DNA of 10,969 bases, taken from positions 1 through 10,969 of the forward strand of contig JAMCSN010000214.1 of the NCBI GenBank assembly GCA_023381535.1, read 5' to 3'. Both the position numbers and the translations under genes were made by a program. Numbering within the stretch: position 1 is the stretch's first letter; every line of letters starts with the position of its first letter. The notes under the pieces are model-generated. The model was given only the letters and a program-made list of their open reading frames with translations. It made no database searches and had not been told where the DNA came from. The DNA comes from Bacteroidota bacterium. GTDB lineage: Bacteria; Bacteroidota; Ignavibacteria; Ignavibacteriales; Melioribacteraceae. Of this stretch, positions 1 through 6,855 are shown one piece after another.

Positions 1-68
1 AATTTAGGTAAGATGCCCACACTTTGTCAAGTCAAAATCTACTATAGCGATTTTGAGCACAGCGTACT

Positions 69-276
69 TCATTTAATGCTTTTCAGAGTTTCCAATAATG
101 AAGCCGATTTCAAATAAAGAATAGGAAACTTGCTATCAATGAACCGGATGATTCCATCGCGATCAATTATAACTATCTTCCTTTTGCTCATGCCGGTAAT
201 GCTTAACGCTTTATATTTTCTTGAAACTGTGTTGATCAATTAATTCAAAATCGGGAGCTTTCTCGCCAACAATCAC
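69..276 (-). pseudogene. Decayed peroxiredoxin (AhpC/TSA family) remnant
   Basis: Reading the minus strand just past the HD-domain gene gives VGEKAPDFELIDQHSFKKI, the typical N-terminus of a thioredoxin-fold peroxiredoxin, and then a TAA stop. After a shift of one frame the sequence reads MSKRKIVIIDRDGIIRFID, followed by about 23 more residues ending LKSIK and TGA. That matches the family's C-terminal strand-and-helix region, where 'VIDxDGIIR' is usual. Together only about 65 codons remain of a family usually near 150, and the central part with the peroxidatic cysteine is absent. I conclude the gene is dead through internal deletion plus frameshift. Its N-terminal homology touches the last codons of the HD-domain gene, so it probably followed that gene in the same operon. 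No functional product is expected. Confidence 0.65.
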
Positions 277-842
277 AGCCCCAGCAGTTCCTTATTCTTT
301 TTCATTGCATCGATACAAAATTGAATGTGTTCTTCCAGCGGTACTCCAAGTTCTTGAGCGCCTTTCGTTATGTCATCTCTGTTCACGGCGCGCGCAAAAG
401 CTTTGTCTTTCATTTTTTTGATTACCGACTTCACTCCAACTTCATCAATACTTCTGCTTGGACGGACATAAGTGACGGCGGTGATAAAGCCTGCGAGTTC
501 ATCGCACGCAAAAAGTGTTTTCTTCAGTAGAGTATCTCGGGGAATGTTCGCGTAATCGGCATGAGACATAATCGAATTTCTAAACTCTTCATCAAAACCT
601 TTTTCTTTTAAAATCTCGAAGCCTTTGAAAGGATGTTCCTCGGCAGTCGGAAACATTTCATAATCAAAATCGTGCAGCAGCGCAACGTTACTCCAATAAT
701 TTACATCTTCGCCAAACTTCTTTGCGTAAGCTTTCACGCACGATTCAACTGCGTAAGCATGTTTGAGCAAACTGTCACTCTTAGTATATTCTTGAAGAAT
801 GGATAAACAATAATTTCTGTCGCGAACAAAATCATTACTCAT
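273..842 (-). CDS. HD-domain predicted phosphohydrolase
   Basis: This 189-residue protein carries the metal-binding pattern of the HD superfamily: H28 (LKHAYAV), the H57-D58 doublet (LLHDFDYE), H94 (MSHAD) and D114 (ACDELAG). It has no signal peptide or membrane segment, so it should be cytosolic. HD proteins of this short single-domain type are metal-dependent phosphohydrolases of nucleotides or small phosphate esters; the substrate cannot be told from sequence. The ATG is supported by AAAGGAGAG about six bases upstream. The gene follows nth after 21 bp on the same strand, and both lie downstream of the ferredoxin gene, so the three are probably one transcript. Placement beside a repair glycosylase could hint at nucleotide housekeeping, but that is only contextual. 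HD assignment is firm; specific function is unknown. Confidence 0.85.
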   Translation of the reverse strand: MSNDFVRDRNYCLSILQEYTKSDSLLKHAYAVESCVKAYAKKFGEDVNYWSNVALLHDFDYEMFPTAEEHPFKGFEILKEKGFDEEFRNSIMSHADYANIPRDTLLKKTLFACDELAGFITAVTYVRPSRSIDEVGVKSVIKKMKDKAFARAVNRDDITKGAQELGVPLEEHIQFCIDAMKKNKELLGL

Positions 843-863
843 TACTTCTCTCCTTTATCCGGC

Positions 864-1523
864 TCACACGGATTTCTTGGTATCTGGGTTGAAAGAAGGA
901 CAAACATCAGCTAATACACATTCCAAACATTTAGGTCTATTCGCCACGCAAGTAATTCTGCCGTGAGTTGCCAGCCAATGCGAGGAATTGATCCAATAAC
1001 TTTCCGGCAAAAGTTCTTTCAAACGCGATTCAATTTTTTCCACATCCTGAGATTTAATAAATCCGAGCAGATTCGATAATCGTCTTACATGAGTATCTAC
1101 AGCGATTGCCGGTATTCCGAACGCATTGCCGGCAACGACCGAAGCAGTTTTTCTGCCAACACCGGGAAGTTTTACCAACTCATCAAAATCAGCCGGAACT
1201 TTCCCGTTGTATTTTTCGATCAACATAGCACAGCAGTTTTTTAGACTTTTAGCTTTCTGTCTGTAAAAACCGGTTGAGAAAATATCTTTCTCCAACACTT
1301 TGCTTGGCGCTTTAACATAGTCTGCCGGTTTCTTGTACTTCTTGAAAAGGTCTTTTGTAACGATGTTAACACGTTCATCGGTACACTGCGCGGATAATAT
1401 TGTAGAGATCAGCAGTTCGAAAGCGGATGAATATTCCAGCGCGGGTTTAACCGCTGGGTAGATTTTTGATAGCAGATCAAAAACTTTTTTCGCGTGTTTT
1501 TTTTCAGATGCTGTAACGTTCAT
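864..1523 (-). CDS. nth: Endonuclease III, DNA glycosylase/AP lyase
   Basis: This 219-residue protein is full length for the family (E. coli Nth has 211). It removes oxidised pyrimidines from DNA and cuts the abasic strand during base-excision repair. The helix-hairpin-helix LPGVGRKTA lies at 119-127, with K125 as the catalytic lysine. The essential aspartate is D143 in VDTHVRR. The C-terminal [4Fe-4S] loop has the exact family spacing C192-x6-C199-x2-C202-x5-C208. The start overlaps the stop of the upstream ferredoxin gene by four bases (ATGA), which suggests translational coupling. There is no strong ribosome site of its own. An iron-sulfur repair enzyme coupled to a [2Fe-2S] protein is plausible co-regulation, though a direct partnership is not shown. 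Confidence 0.95.
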   Translation of the reverse strand: MNVTASEKKHAKKVFDLLSKIYPAVKPALEYSSAFELLISTILSAQCTDERVNIVTKDLFKKYKKPADYVKAPSKVLEKDIFSTGFYRQKAKSLKNCCAMLIEKYNGKVPADFDELVKLPGVGRKTASVVAGNAFGIPAIAVDTHVRRLSNLLGFIKSQDVEKIESRLKELLPESYWINSSHWLATHGRITCVANRPKCLECVLADVCPSFNPDTKKSV

Positions 1524-1846
1524 TCGAATCTCTTATCTTTTATTTTCAGCCGTTCGACCGGTTGATTATTAATGATATGACTCTGAATAATTTCTTCGAC
1601 ATCTTCCAATTTTACGCCTCCGTACCAGACTTGTTCAGGATAGACAACCACAGTCGGACCAAACTCGCACGCGTCGAGACAACCCGAAATGTTAGCTCTT
1701 ACCTTCGCGTTCAGTCCCAATTCTTTCAGTCGGTCTTTAAACTTTTTGCGAATCTCGATCGAACCTTTTTCAGAACAGCATCCACGCGGATGACCGGGCT
1801 CTCTCTTGTTCTCGCAAACAAAAATGTGTTTCTCGAATCTCGGCAT
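1520..1846 (-). CDS. Thioredoxin-like [2Fe-2S] ferredoxin domain protein
   Basis: This 108-residue protein resembles the thioredoxin-fold [2Fe-2S] ferredoxins (Aquifex Fd type, also found as the NuoE C-terminal domain). The expected four cysteine ligands are visible: C11 (FVCENK), C24 of the GCC pair, and C56/C60 in SGCLDACEFGP. The spacing of 13, 32 and 4 residues is nearly that of the Aquifex protein. The motif CEFGPTVVVYP is characteristic of the short bacterial form. It should be a soluble one-electron carrier; the partner is unknown. It is the first gene of a run with nth (4-base overlap) and the HD protein. Its ATG is only 51 bp from the 3' end of the tRNA-Glu gene, with a terminator hairpin in between, so it may depend on readthrough from the tRNA transcript. 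An AAAGG lies about 14 bases before the start. Confidence 0.85.
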   Translation of the reverse strand: MPRFEKHIFVCENKREPGHPRGCCSEKGSIEIRKKFKDRLKELGLNAKVRANISGCLDACEFGPTVVVYPEQVWYGGVKLEDVEEIIQSHIINNQPVERLKIKDKRFE

Positions 1847-1867
1847 AATAGGTTTTACCTTTCAAAC

Positions 1868-1892
1868 AAAAAAGGGAAACAAAAAATTTCCC
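1868..1892 (-). terminator. Rho-independent terminator of the tRNA-Glu transcript
   Basis: On the minus strand GGGAAA, a seven-base T-rich loop and TTTCCC form a perfect 6-bp stem, followed by TTTTTTG. It begins five bases past the tRNA 3' end and ends 21 bases before the ferredoxin start codon. The stem is AT-rich in its upper half, so readthrough is plausible. Confidence 0.75.
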
Positions 1893-1897
1893 AGATC

Positions 1898-1971
1898 GGG
1901 CGCGTACGGGGGTCGAACCCGTGATCTCCGCCTTGAGAGGGCGGCGTCCTAGACCACTAGACGAACGCGCC
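1898..1971 (-). tRNA. tRNA-Glu (anticodon CTC)
   Basis: The cloverleaf is complete on the minus strand. The acceptor stem GGCGCGT/ACGCGCC is a perfect 7 bp. The D arm is GTCTAGTGGTCTAGGAC. The anticodon stem CCGCC/GGCGG closes loop CTCTCAA, whose anticodon is CTC, reading GAG (Glu). The T arm is ACGGG-TTCGACC-CCCGT. The D-arm sequence is typical of bacterial tRNA-Glu. No CCA is encoded, so CCA must be added enzymatically. The discriminator position is C, which is unusual for tRNA-Glu. A terminator follows immediately. The only recognisable promoter lies upstream of the broken copy at 2029-2092, so this tRNA is probably cut from a longer precursor containing that copy. Confidence 0.93.
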
Positions 1972-2028
1972 ATTTAAAATTTCTCTATTCGAGTGAACAA
2001 CTTTTAATTCTTTTGTTTTTTATCTCAT

Positions 2029-2092
2029 GAACCCGTGATCTCCGTCCCGACTTTGTCGGGAGCGGCGTCCTAGACCACTAGACGAACGCGCC
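2029..2092 (-). pseudogene. Broken tRNA-Glu copy with a palindrome in place of the anticodon
   Basis: The first 31 bases of the tRNA (acceptor 5' strand, D arm, start of the anticodon stem) are identical to those of the intact tRNA-Glu copy 57 bp downstream. Identity then stops, and the ten bases of the anticodon region are replaced by a 17-bp palindrome. Identity resumes for 16 bases (CGGAGATCACGGGTTC) and ends inside the T loop. The T-stem 3' strand and acceptor 3' strand are missing, so this copy cannot fold into a cloverleaf or be aminoacylated. It lies between the predicted promoter and the functional tRNA, so it is probably transcribed as part of the leader. Confidence 0.85.
2045..2061. 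repeat. 17-bp palindrome TCCCGAC-TTT-GTCGGGA
   Basis: A perfect inverted repeat with 7-bp arms and a 3-base spacer lies exactly between the two conserved parts of the broken tRNA copy. It is flanked by tRNA sequence on both sides (CTCCG and GCGGC). In RNA it would extend the anticodon arm into a strong hairpin. It may be a member of a small dispersed palindromic repeat family; only this copy is seen in the window. Confidence 0.8.
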
Positions 2093-2106
2093 ATTTTTGA
2101 GTAACA

Positions 2107-2137
2107 CAAAAATAACCCAATGAACAGAATAAACAAA
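2107..2137 (-). promoter_or_regulatory. Bacteroidota-type promoter of the tRNA-Glu locus
   Basis: On the minus strand a TTTG element (2137-2134) and TATTTTTG (2114-2107), matching the TAnnTTTG -7 consensus, are separated by 19 bases. This is close to the spacing known for Bacteroidetes housekeeping promoters. The -7 element ends 14 bases before the 5' end of the first tRNA copy, which fits a very short leader. No equivalent match is seen in the 57 bp between the two tRNA copies. Confidence 0.55.
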
Positions 2138-2167
2138 CCTTGCGCGTAACGGCGAATTAAAAATAGT

Positions 2168-3115
2168 TTAGAAGCCCAACTCTTTCAGATAACTATCAAT
2201 CAGTATCATTTCTTCGCCGGTCAATTCATAGTCTCCGGCAGCAATATTTTCTTTCACCTGTGCCGGCGTTCTGGCTCCCACAATTGCAGAAGTAATCGCC
2301 GGATTTTTCAAAACCCACGCAACTGCAAGATTGGCTACACTCTTTTTATGTTTTGCAGCGATCGGTCTCAGTTTTTCAACCAGCTCGAGCGCTTTGCCGA
2401 ATAACGGTTCTTTGAAAAATTCATTCCGTCTTCGCCAATCATCTTGAGCAACCTTGTTCATATCAAATTTGCCGGTTAACAATCCCGCCTGCATAGGACT
2501 GTAAGCAACAACTCCAATTTCATTTTTAAGGCAGAACGGTAAAATTTTTTCACTCACTTCTCTTTTTATCATGCTGAACGGCGGCTGCAAGGATTGAACT
2601 TGACCGATCTTCAAACATCTTTCGAGAAGCGGCACATCGAAATTACTAACACCAACGTACTTCACCTTCCCTTCCTTTTTGAGATCAATCATCGTTGCCC
2701 AAGATTCTTCAACAGGCGTGTTCGGATCCGGCCAATGAAATTGATAAAGATCAATATAGTCTGTCTGCAGTCTTCTCAAACTATTTTCAATTTCCATGCG
2801 AATGTTTTTCGGTTCGAGATTATTTACGGCGTTGCCCTTGCCGTCATTTAATAAGCCGCACTTTGTGGCAATGAAAACTTTATCGCGCATACCTTTCACT
2901 GCTTTACCAACCACTTCTTCCGAGTGTCCGAAACCATAAACAGCGGCAGTATCAATCCAATTTATTCCGTTGGATATGGATGCTTGAATTGCTTTCACAG
3001 ATTCGTCATCATCAACTTTGCCCCAGCCAAATTGCCAAGGTCCGCCGATTGCCCATGCACCTAATCCGACGACCGTCAGCTCAGGTCCGTTCTTCCCAAG
3101 TTTTCTTGTCTTCAT
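2168..3115 (-). CDS. Aldo/keto reductase family oxidoreductase
   Basis: Starting at the ATG at 3115 gives 315 residues, normal for a single-domain (beta/alpha)8 aldo/keto reductase. The catalytic tetrad is D55, Y60 (IDTAAVYGFG), K85 (ATKCG) and H127 (YQFHWPD). The C-terminal NADP-binding stretch includes the typical SAIVGARTPAQV. The enzyme should reduce a carbonyl with NADPH, or run the reverse reaction, in the cytosol; the substrate is not evident. The reading frame stays open upstream into the end of pdxB, but this start is chosen because AAGGAG sits six bases before it and the family N-terminus (MKTRKLGKNGPELT) begins here. The 38-bp gap to pdxB suggests co-transcription. A role in vitamin B6 metabolism is conceivable from that neighbour but unproven. 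Confidence 0.93.
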   Translation of the reverse strand: MKTRKLGKNGPELTVVGLGAWAIGGPWQFGWGKVDDDESVKAIQASISNGINWIDTAAVYGFGHSEEVVGKAVKGMRDKVFIATKCGLLNDGKGNAVNNLEPKNIRMEIENSLRRLQTDYIDLYQFHWPDPNTPVEESWATMIDLKKEGKVKYVGVSNFDVPLLERCLKIGQVQSLQPPFSMIKREVSEKILPFCLKNEIGVVAYSPMQAGLLTGKFDMNKVAQDDWRRRNEFFKEPLFGKALELVEKLRPIAAKHKKSVANLAVAWVLKNPAITSAIVGARTPAQVKENIAAGDYELTGEEMILIDSYLKELGF

Positions 3116-3121
3116 ATATTT

Positions 3122-3127
3122 CTCCTT
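3122..3127 (-). promoter_or_regulatory. Shine-Dalgarno site that fixes the aldo/keto reductase start
   Basis: AAGGAG on the minus strand lies six bases before the ATG at 3115-3113. The longer possible frame, beginning at 3223 inside pdxB, has no comparable site and would add 36 residues unrelated to the family. Confidence 0.7.
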
Positions 3128-3153
3128 ACCAATTGTCAGTCTAAATGAAAATT

Positions 3154-4299
3154 TTATTTCGATAGAATGTTGAATCCCAGTTCCGCCAACCGGTTTACAA
3201 TTTCCATTCGGCAATTTTTCCATTCTATACTATAGAATGGGAATTCCCGTCTCACCGGATAACTGCCTCTTTGCTTTTCGAAAGTCTCAACGGAACTTCG
3301 CAGCCTCCCGTCGTCATCAAGAATCTTATAAGTATGAAAAACAGCTTCGGAAAAAATTTGTTGTTCCGACTTATCAGCACAATCTATCATCATCAATTTA
3401 GAACTCTCCGCTTGAGGTAGTTCTAACGGGTACCATTTAGGATCGATTCCGAAATTAAAAAATGAGTTGATTGCCCTTACGCAGACCGCAGTTCCGTTTG
3501 CTTTGCCGTCGGCGGAATAACCGGCGATGTGCGGAGTAGCGATATCCACACGGGAAAGCAATTCACGGTCGATGTCCGGCTCGTTTTCCCAAACGTCCAG
3601 CACGCAAGCTTTTACCACTTTATTATTGATTGCATTTTTCAACGCAGTTGTTTCAACAACCTCTCCACGCGATGTGTTAATGATAATTTTCTCGCGATTA
3701 AATTTTCCAAAAAAAGATTCGTCAGCCAAGTGAAATGTTTTGTCACGCCCATCTTTATTTAGCGGCACGTGAAAAGTTATTATGTCGCTCCGTGAAATCA
3801 ATTCGTCGAGATCAACAAAACCTTGATTGCCTTCTGCGCGCGCGCGCGGCGGATCATTCAACAAAACTTTCATACCAAATGCTTTCGCTACTTTGGCAAC
3901 CTTCGATCCAACATTTCCGACACCAACAATCCCAATAGCTAGATCGGATAACAATAAGTTTTTCGTTTCAGCAAGAGTTAGAAGAGCCGAAGCAATATAC
4001 TGCATCACGGAAGACGAATTGCAGCCCGGCGCGCTAATCCATTTTATGTTGCGCGCGTCGCAATATTTTGCGTCGATATGATCAAAACCGATTGTTGCTG
4101 TTGCAATAAACTTAACGTTGGAGCCGTCCAAAAGGTTCGCATCACACTTAGTTCTTGTCCGCACAAAAAGTGCATCAGCATTTTTAACGGCTGTTTTTGT
4201 AATCTCGCCCGGCGCGAGGTACTCGATTTCAGCGAAAGGTTCAAGCACTCCTTTTAGGAATGGAATTTTATTGTCTGCTACAATTTTCGTTTTTTTCAT
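3154..4299 (-). CDS. pdxB: Erythronate-4-phosphate dehydrogenase
   Basis: This 381-residue protein matches PdxB in length (E. coli 378). PdxB oxidises 4-phosphoerythronate in the DXP-dependent pyridoxal phosphate pathway. The N-terminal catalytic region is followed by a Rossmann domain with GIVGVGNVG at 123-131 and D149 after the second strand, indicating NAD. Catalytic residues of the D-2-hydroxyacid dehydrogenase superfamily are R211 (TSRGEVV), E240 (WENEPD) and H257 (TPHIAGYS). The stretch HIAGYSADGKANGT and the C-terminal segment of about 100 residues are PdxB hallmarks that separate it from SerA. An aldo/keto reductase follows after 38 bp. A 157-bp gap separates it from slipin, so its promoter probably lies there, although I see no convincing consensus. 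An alternating GC tract at 3836-3848 falls in a normal PPRARAEG loop. Confidence 0.92.
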   Translation of the reverse strand: MKKTKIVADNKIPFLKGVLEPFAEIEYLAPGEITKTAVKNADALFVRTRTKCDANLLDGSNVKFIATATIGFDHIDAKYCDARNIKWISAPGCNSSSVMQYIASALLTLAETKNLLLSDLAIGIVGVGNVGSKVAKVAKAFGMKVLLNDPPRARAEGNQGFVDLDELISRSDIITFHVPLNKDGRDKTFHLADESFFGKFNREKIIINTSRGEVVETTALKNAINNKVVKACVLDVWENEPDIDRELLSRVDIATPHIAGYSADGKANGTAVCVRAINSFFNFGIDPKWYPLELPQAESSKLMMIDCADKSEQQIFSEAVFHTYKILDDDGRLRSSVETFEKQRGSYPVRREFPFYSIEWKNCRMEIVNRLAELGFNILSK

Positions 4300-4456
4300 C
4301 TGGTTAATAATGAAGTACCGGCTTTCATGTTTATAAACTTATACGGTGTGAAAGACACAAATGAAAATTAGCAGATAAGACGAACTAATTCCATTTTGGA
4401 GAACTTATAAAATATTGGCTGATAACGACCGCGAACGTACCTATCTATGTCAACTT

Positions 4457-5233
4457 TTACTTTTTCTTTTTTGCTTTCTCCATCAGCTCAAAAAATGGCT
4501 TGAACAAATCAATAGGTACCGGAAAAATTGTTGTAGAATTTTTCTCTGCTGCGACTTCGGTTAGCGTTTGCAAAAATCTCAGTTGCAACGCATACGGAGA
4601 ACTGCTGATGATCTTCGACGCATCCGCCAAACGCTGCGACGCTTGAAACTCGCCTTCGGCATGTATGATTTTGGCGCGGCGTTCTCTTTCGGCTTCAGCT
4701 TGTTTCGCAATTGCACGCTGCATTTCAACCGGCAGATCGACGTTCTTAACCTCAACTAGTGAAACCTTGATGCCCCATGGAGACGTGTGTGTGTCGATAG
4801 TTTCTGTTAGATGTTTATTGATTTTTTCCCGCGCGGCAAGAAGTTCGTCCAATTCAGATTGCCCAAGCATACTTCTTAAAGTTGTCTGTGCAAGTTGCGA
4901 GGTTGCAAATAAGAAATTCTCAACTTGAACTATTGCCTTCGCCGCATCAATTACGCGGAAGTAAATTACGGCACTGACTTTGATCGAAACGTTATCGCGC
5001 GTTATCACATCTTGCGACGGAACTTCCATTGCCACAACGCGAAGACTTACCTTCACCATTCGATCAACAATCGGGATCAAGAAAATCAATCCCGGTCCTT
5101 TTGCGCCGATCAGTCGTCCTAATCTAAATATTACACCGCGTTCATATTCTCTCAGAATTCTTATTGCGCTTGAAAGAATTATGATAACAAAAAATGCAAT
5201 TATAAAAAGAACAGTTATGGATTCAGGCTGCAT
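4457..5233 (-). CDS. Slipin (stomatin/prohibitin SPFH-domain membrane protein)
   Basis: This 258-residue protein has one N-terminal hydrophobic segment (about residues 5-27). It is followed by the stomatin signature [11 protein letters not shown], then the SPFH domain (about 30-190) and an alanine/glutamate-rich helix ([17 protein letters not shown]) that normally drives oligomerisation. The C-terminal tail contains a hydrophobic patch near [11 protein letters not shown] and ends in lysines. Slipins form ring- or cage-like assemblies on the cytoplasmic membrane and are thought to organise membrane microdomains. It is directly downstream of an NfeD-type membrane protease (23-bp gap). In Pyrococcus horikoshii the equivalent protease cleaves its stomatin partner near the C-terminus, so a physical pair is likely. 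GGAGGG eight bases upstream supports this start. Confidence 0.93.
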   Translation of the reverse strand: MQPESITVLFIIAFFVIIILSSAIRILREYERGVIFRLGRLIGAKGPGLIFLIPIVDRMVKVSLRVVAMEVPSQDVITRDNVSIKVSAVIYFRVIDAAKAIVQVENFLFATSQLAQTTLRSMLGQSELDELLAAREKINKHLTETIDTHTSPWGIKVSLVEVKNVDLPVEMQRAIAKQAEAERERRAKIIHAEGEFQASQRLADASKIISSSPYALQLRFLQTLTEVAAEKNSTTIFPVPIDLFKPFFELMEKAKKKK

Positions 5234-5256
5234 AGTTATTCCCTCCTATAAATTTT

Positions 5257-6561
5257 TCAATTCGAACTTCGCTTGATTTTTAACTTCAATCCTTCAATTC
5301 CAACAACTTGAACTTTCATACCATTAACAATTTCGTCTTCCGGACTTTCCGCATTCCAAATTTCGCCGTGCAGCGATACTTGCCCTGATTGGTCTGGTGA
5401 GATTTCCGAAAGAGCAATTCCGACTTCTCCAATCAATCCTTCGCTTCCGGTTGAGGGCTGTTTTCGTTGGGCGGCAAGTCCTTTCCCGATCGCAAAAACA
5501 AAAAACAAAACTGTTAAGATAGTTGCGGTAATTATCACGCTGAGCGAGATGGAAACAAACTCAAACGAAACATCCGTGTTGATAAGCATTAAAGATCCTA
5601 CCACGAAAGAAATTATTCCTCCAGCTGTGAGTAACCCGTGACTTACGATTTTTATTTCGGCGATGAAAAGAATTACAGCAAAAACGATGAGTGCTAAACC
5701 GGCGTAATTAATCGGAAGAGTATGAAACGAATAGAACGCGAGCACTATCGAAATCACTCCAACAATTCCCGGTAAGATTGAACCGGGATTGCTCAACTCA
5801 AATATTAGTCCGTAAATTCCAATCATCATAAGTATGTAGGCAATGTTCGGATCGCTGATTATATCTAAAAGTTTTTGAACGACATTCATTTCTTTGTATC
5901 TGATCCCGGCATTCTGCGTGATGATTGTTCGTTCGCCGCTTGCTGTATCAACCTTGCGTCCATCGAGTTGAACCAGAAGATCATTCAAATCTTTGGCGAT
6001 GATATCTATAATATTTTCTTTAAGCGCTTCGGTTTCTGATATAGACACACTTTGCCGAACTGCTTTCTCAGCCCATTCGACGCTTCTGTGCCGCTTCTCG
6101 GCAATGCTTCGGATAAATGCAGCGGCATCATTGGTTACTTTTTCCATCATAATATCGAGACTGTCTTTTTTATTTGATTGACCGCCCTCGCTCATCATGA
6201 CCGGATGTGCGGCGCCGATGTTTGTTCCGGGCGCCATCGCAGAAATATTTGCCGCAAGTGTTATAAACACTCCGGCTGATGCGGCTTGAGCACCGGCGGG
6301 AGAAACATAAATTATAATCGGAACTTTTGATGCGAGCATATCGCTCACGATTAATCTTGTTGATTTAAGCAGACCGCCGGGCGTGTTGAACTCGATTATC
6401 AAACACTCAACATTTTCTTCGTTCGCTTTCTTGATTTCATCGTGAAGATAATCGGTAACAACCGGATTGATGGCTCCATCAATTTTGGCTACATCAATTA
6501 CCGGTCGGTAATTTTTTTGAGGAAGCAACAAAAGAAGAAATATGAAAAGTAACGATCTCAT
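5257..6561 (-). CDS. NfeD-type membrane serine protease (ClpP-class)
   Basis: This 434-residue protein is the long NfeD form. It has a signal/anchor segment (residues 1-17), a ClpP-fold protease domain (about 20-200), four or five membrane helices (about 240-365) and a soluble OB-fold NfeD domain (about 375-432). PGGLLKSTR at 61-69 and the nucleophile S95 in AQAASAGVF are visible. The likely catalytic lysine is K141 in MMEKVTNDA, giving the Ser-Lys dyad seen in P. horikoshii 1510-N. The protease domain should face the outside of the cytoplasmic membrane. It lies directly upstream of slipin, the standard NfeD-stomatin operon associated with membrane protein quality control. The start has only weak GA-rich sequence upstream. 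Confidence 0.92.
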   Translation of the reverse strand: MRSLLFIFLLLLLPQKNYRPVIDVAKIDGAINPVVTDYLHDEIKKANEENVECLIIEFNTPGGLLKSTRLIVSDMLASKVPIIIYVSPAGAQAASAGVFITLAANISAMAPGTNIGAAHPVMMSEGGQSNKKDSLDIMMEKVTNDAAAFIRSIAEKRHRSVEWAEKAVRQSVSISETEALKENIIDIIAKDLNDLLVQLDGRKVDTASGERTIITQNAGIRYKEMNVVQKLLDIISDPNIAYILMMIGIYGLIFELSNPGSILPGIVGVISIVLAFYSFHTLPINYAGLALIVFAVILFIAEIKIVSHGLLTAGGIISFVVGSLMLINTDVSFEFVSISLSVIITATILTVLFFVFAIGKGLAAQRKQPSTGSEGLIGEVGIALSEISPDQSGQVSLHGEIWNAESPEDEIVNGMKVQVVGIEGLKLKIKRSSN

Positions 6562-6855
6562 GTCAAGCTACTCTCAATCTAGTCGAGAATAATCCCACAG
6601 AAGCTGGAAATCAAAAATTTGAATTCGATTCGATAAAAAAGTAACTAATTCTTACCCAACAAGCAATGAAATGTAATTACTTATTCCGAGTATCCGCGTA
6701 GAAACTGTTGATTCTATAGCGCAAAACTTGTCGGCTTTAAAAAAATTAGGGGAAATAAACTTTTCTTTTCGTCTGCAAACAAATCATAGAAGAACCAGAT
6801 CATAGCTCATTCGAATACAACCCGCACTTCCAACGAAAATTTTTCCGTTCATTTA
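6562..6855. other. 294-bp intergenic region, no gene recognised
   Basis: This gap separates doxX from the NfeD-slipin operon and should hold that operon's promoter, but no good TTTG/TAnnTTTG or sigma-70 pair is seen. The only structure is an imperfect inverted repeat at 6832-6849 (AACG-AAAA / TTTT-CCGTT) just after the doxX stop. It has no T run, so it is a weak terminator candidate at best. Confidence 0.5.

Noticed and set aside
1..30. TTGACA (30-25) and TAAATT (6-1) on the minus strand, 18 bp apart, as a sigma-70-like promoter for a gene beyond the left edge
   Set aside because: The -10 match is weak, the target gene is not in the window, and the other promoter found here is of the TTTG/TAnnTTTG type.
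1850..1860. AGGT-AAA-ACCT inverted repeat just before the ferredoxin start, as a ribosome-site hairpin
   Set aside because: A 4-bp stem with a 3-base loop is too weak to support a regulatory claim.
2029..2092. Broken tRNA copy as an attachment-site scar of an integrated element
   Set aside because: Integrases usually duplicate the 3' end of a tRNA gene, whereas here the 5' part is duplicated and only 57 bp separate the copies, with no integrase or cargo between them.
3836..3848. Alternating GCGCGCGCGCGCG tract as a possible Z-DNA or regulatory repeat
   Set aside because: It encodes the normal PdxB loop PPRARAEG and is explained by arginine and alanine codons.
6784..6852. 22-codon ORF on the minus strand (MNGKIFVGSAGCIRMSYDLVLL) with an SxGCIRM string resembling the L,D-transpeptidase active site
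   Set aside because: It is too short, the expected SHGC histidine is an alanine, nothing else of the YkuD domain is found around it, and its start overlaps an inverted repeat. Probably coincidence, at most a tiny relic.
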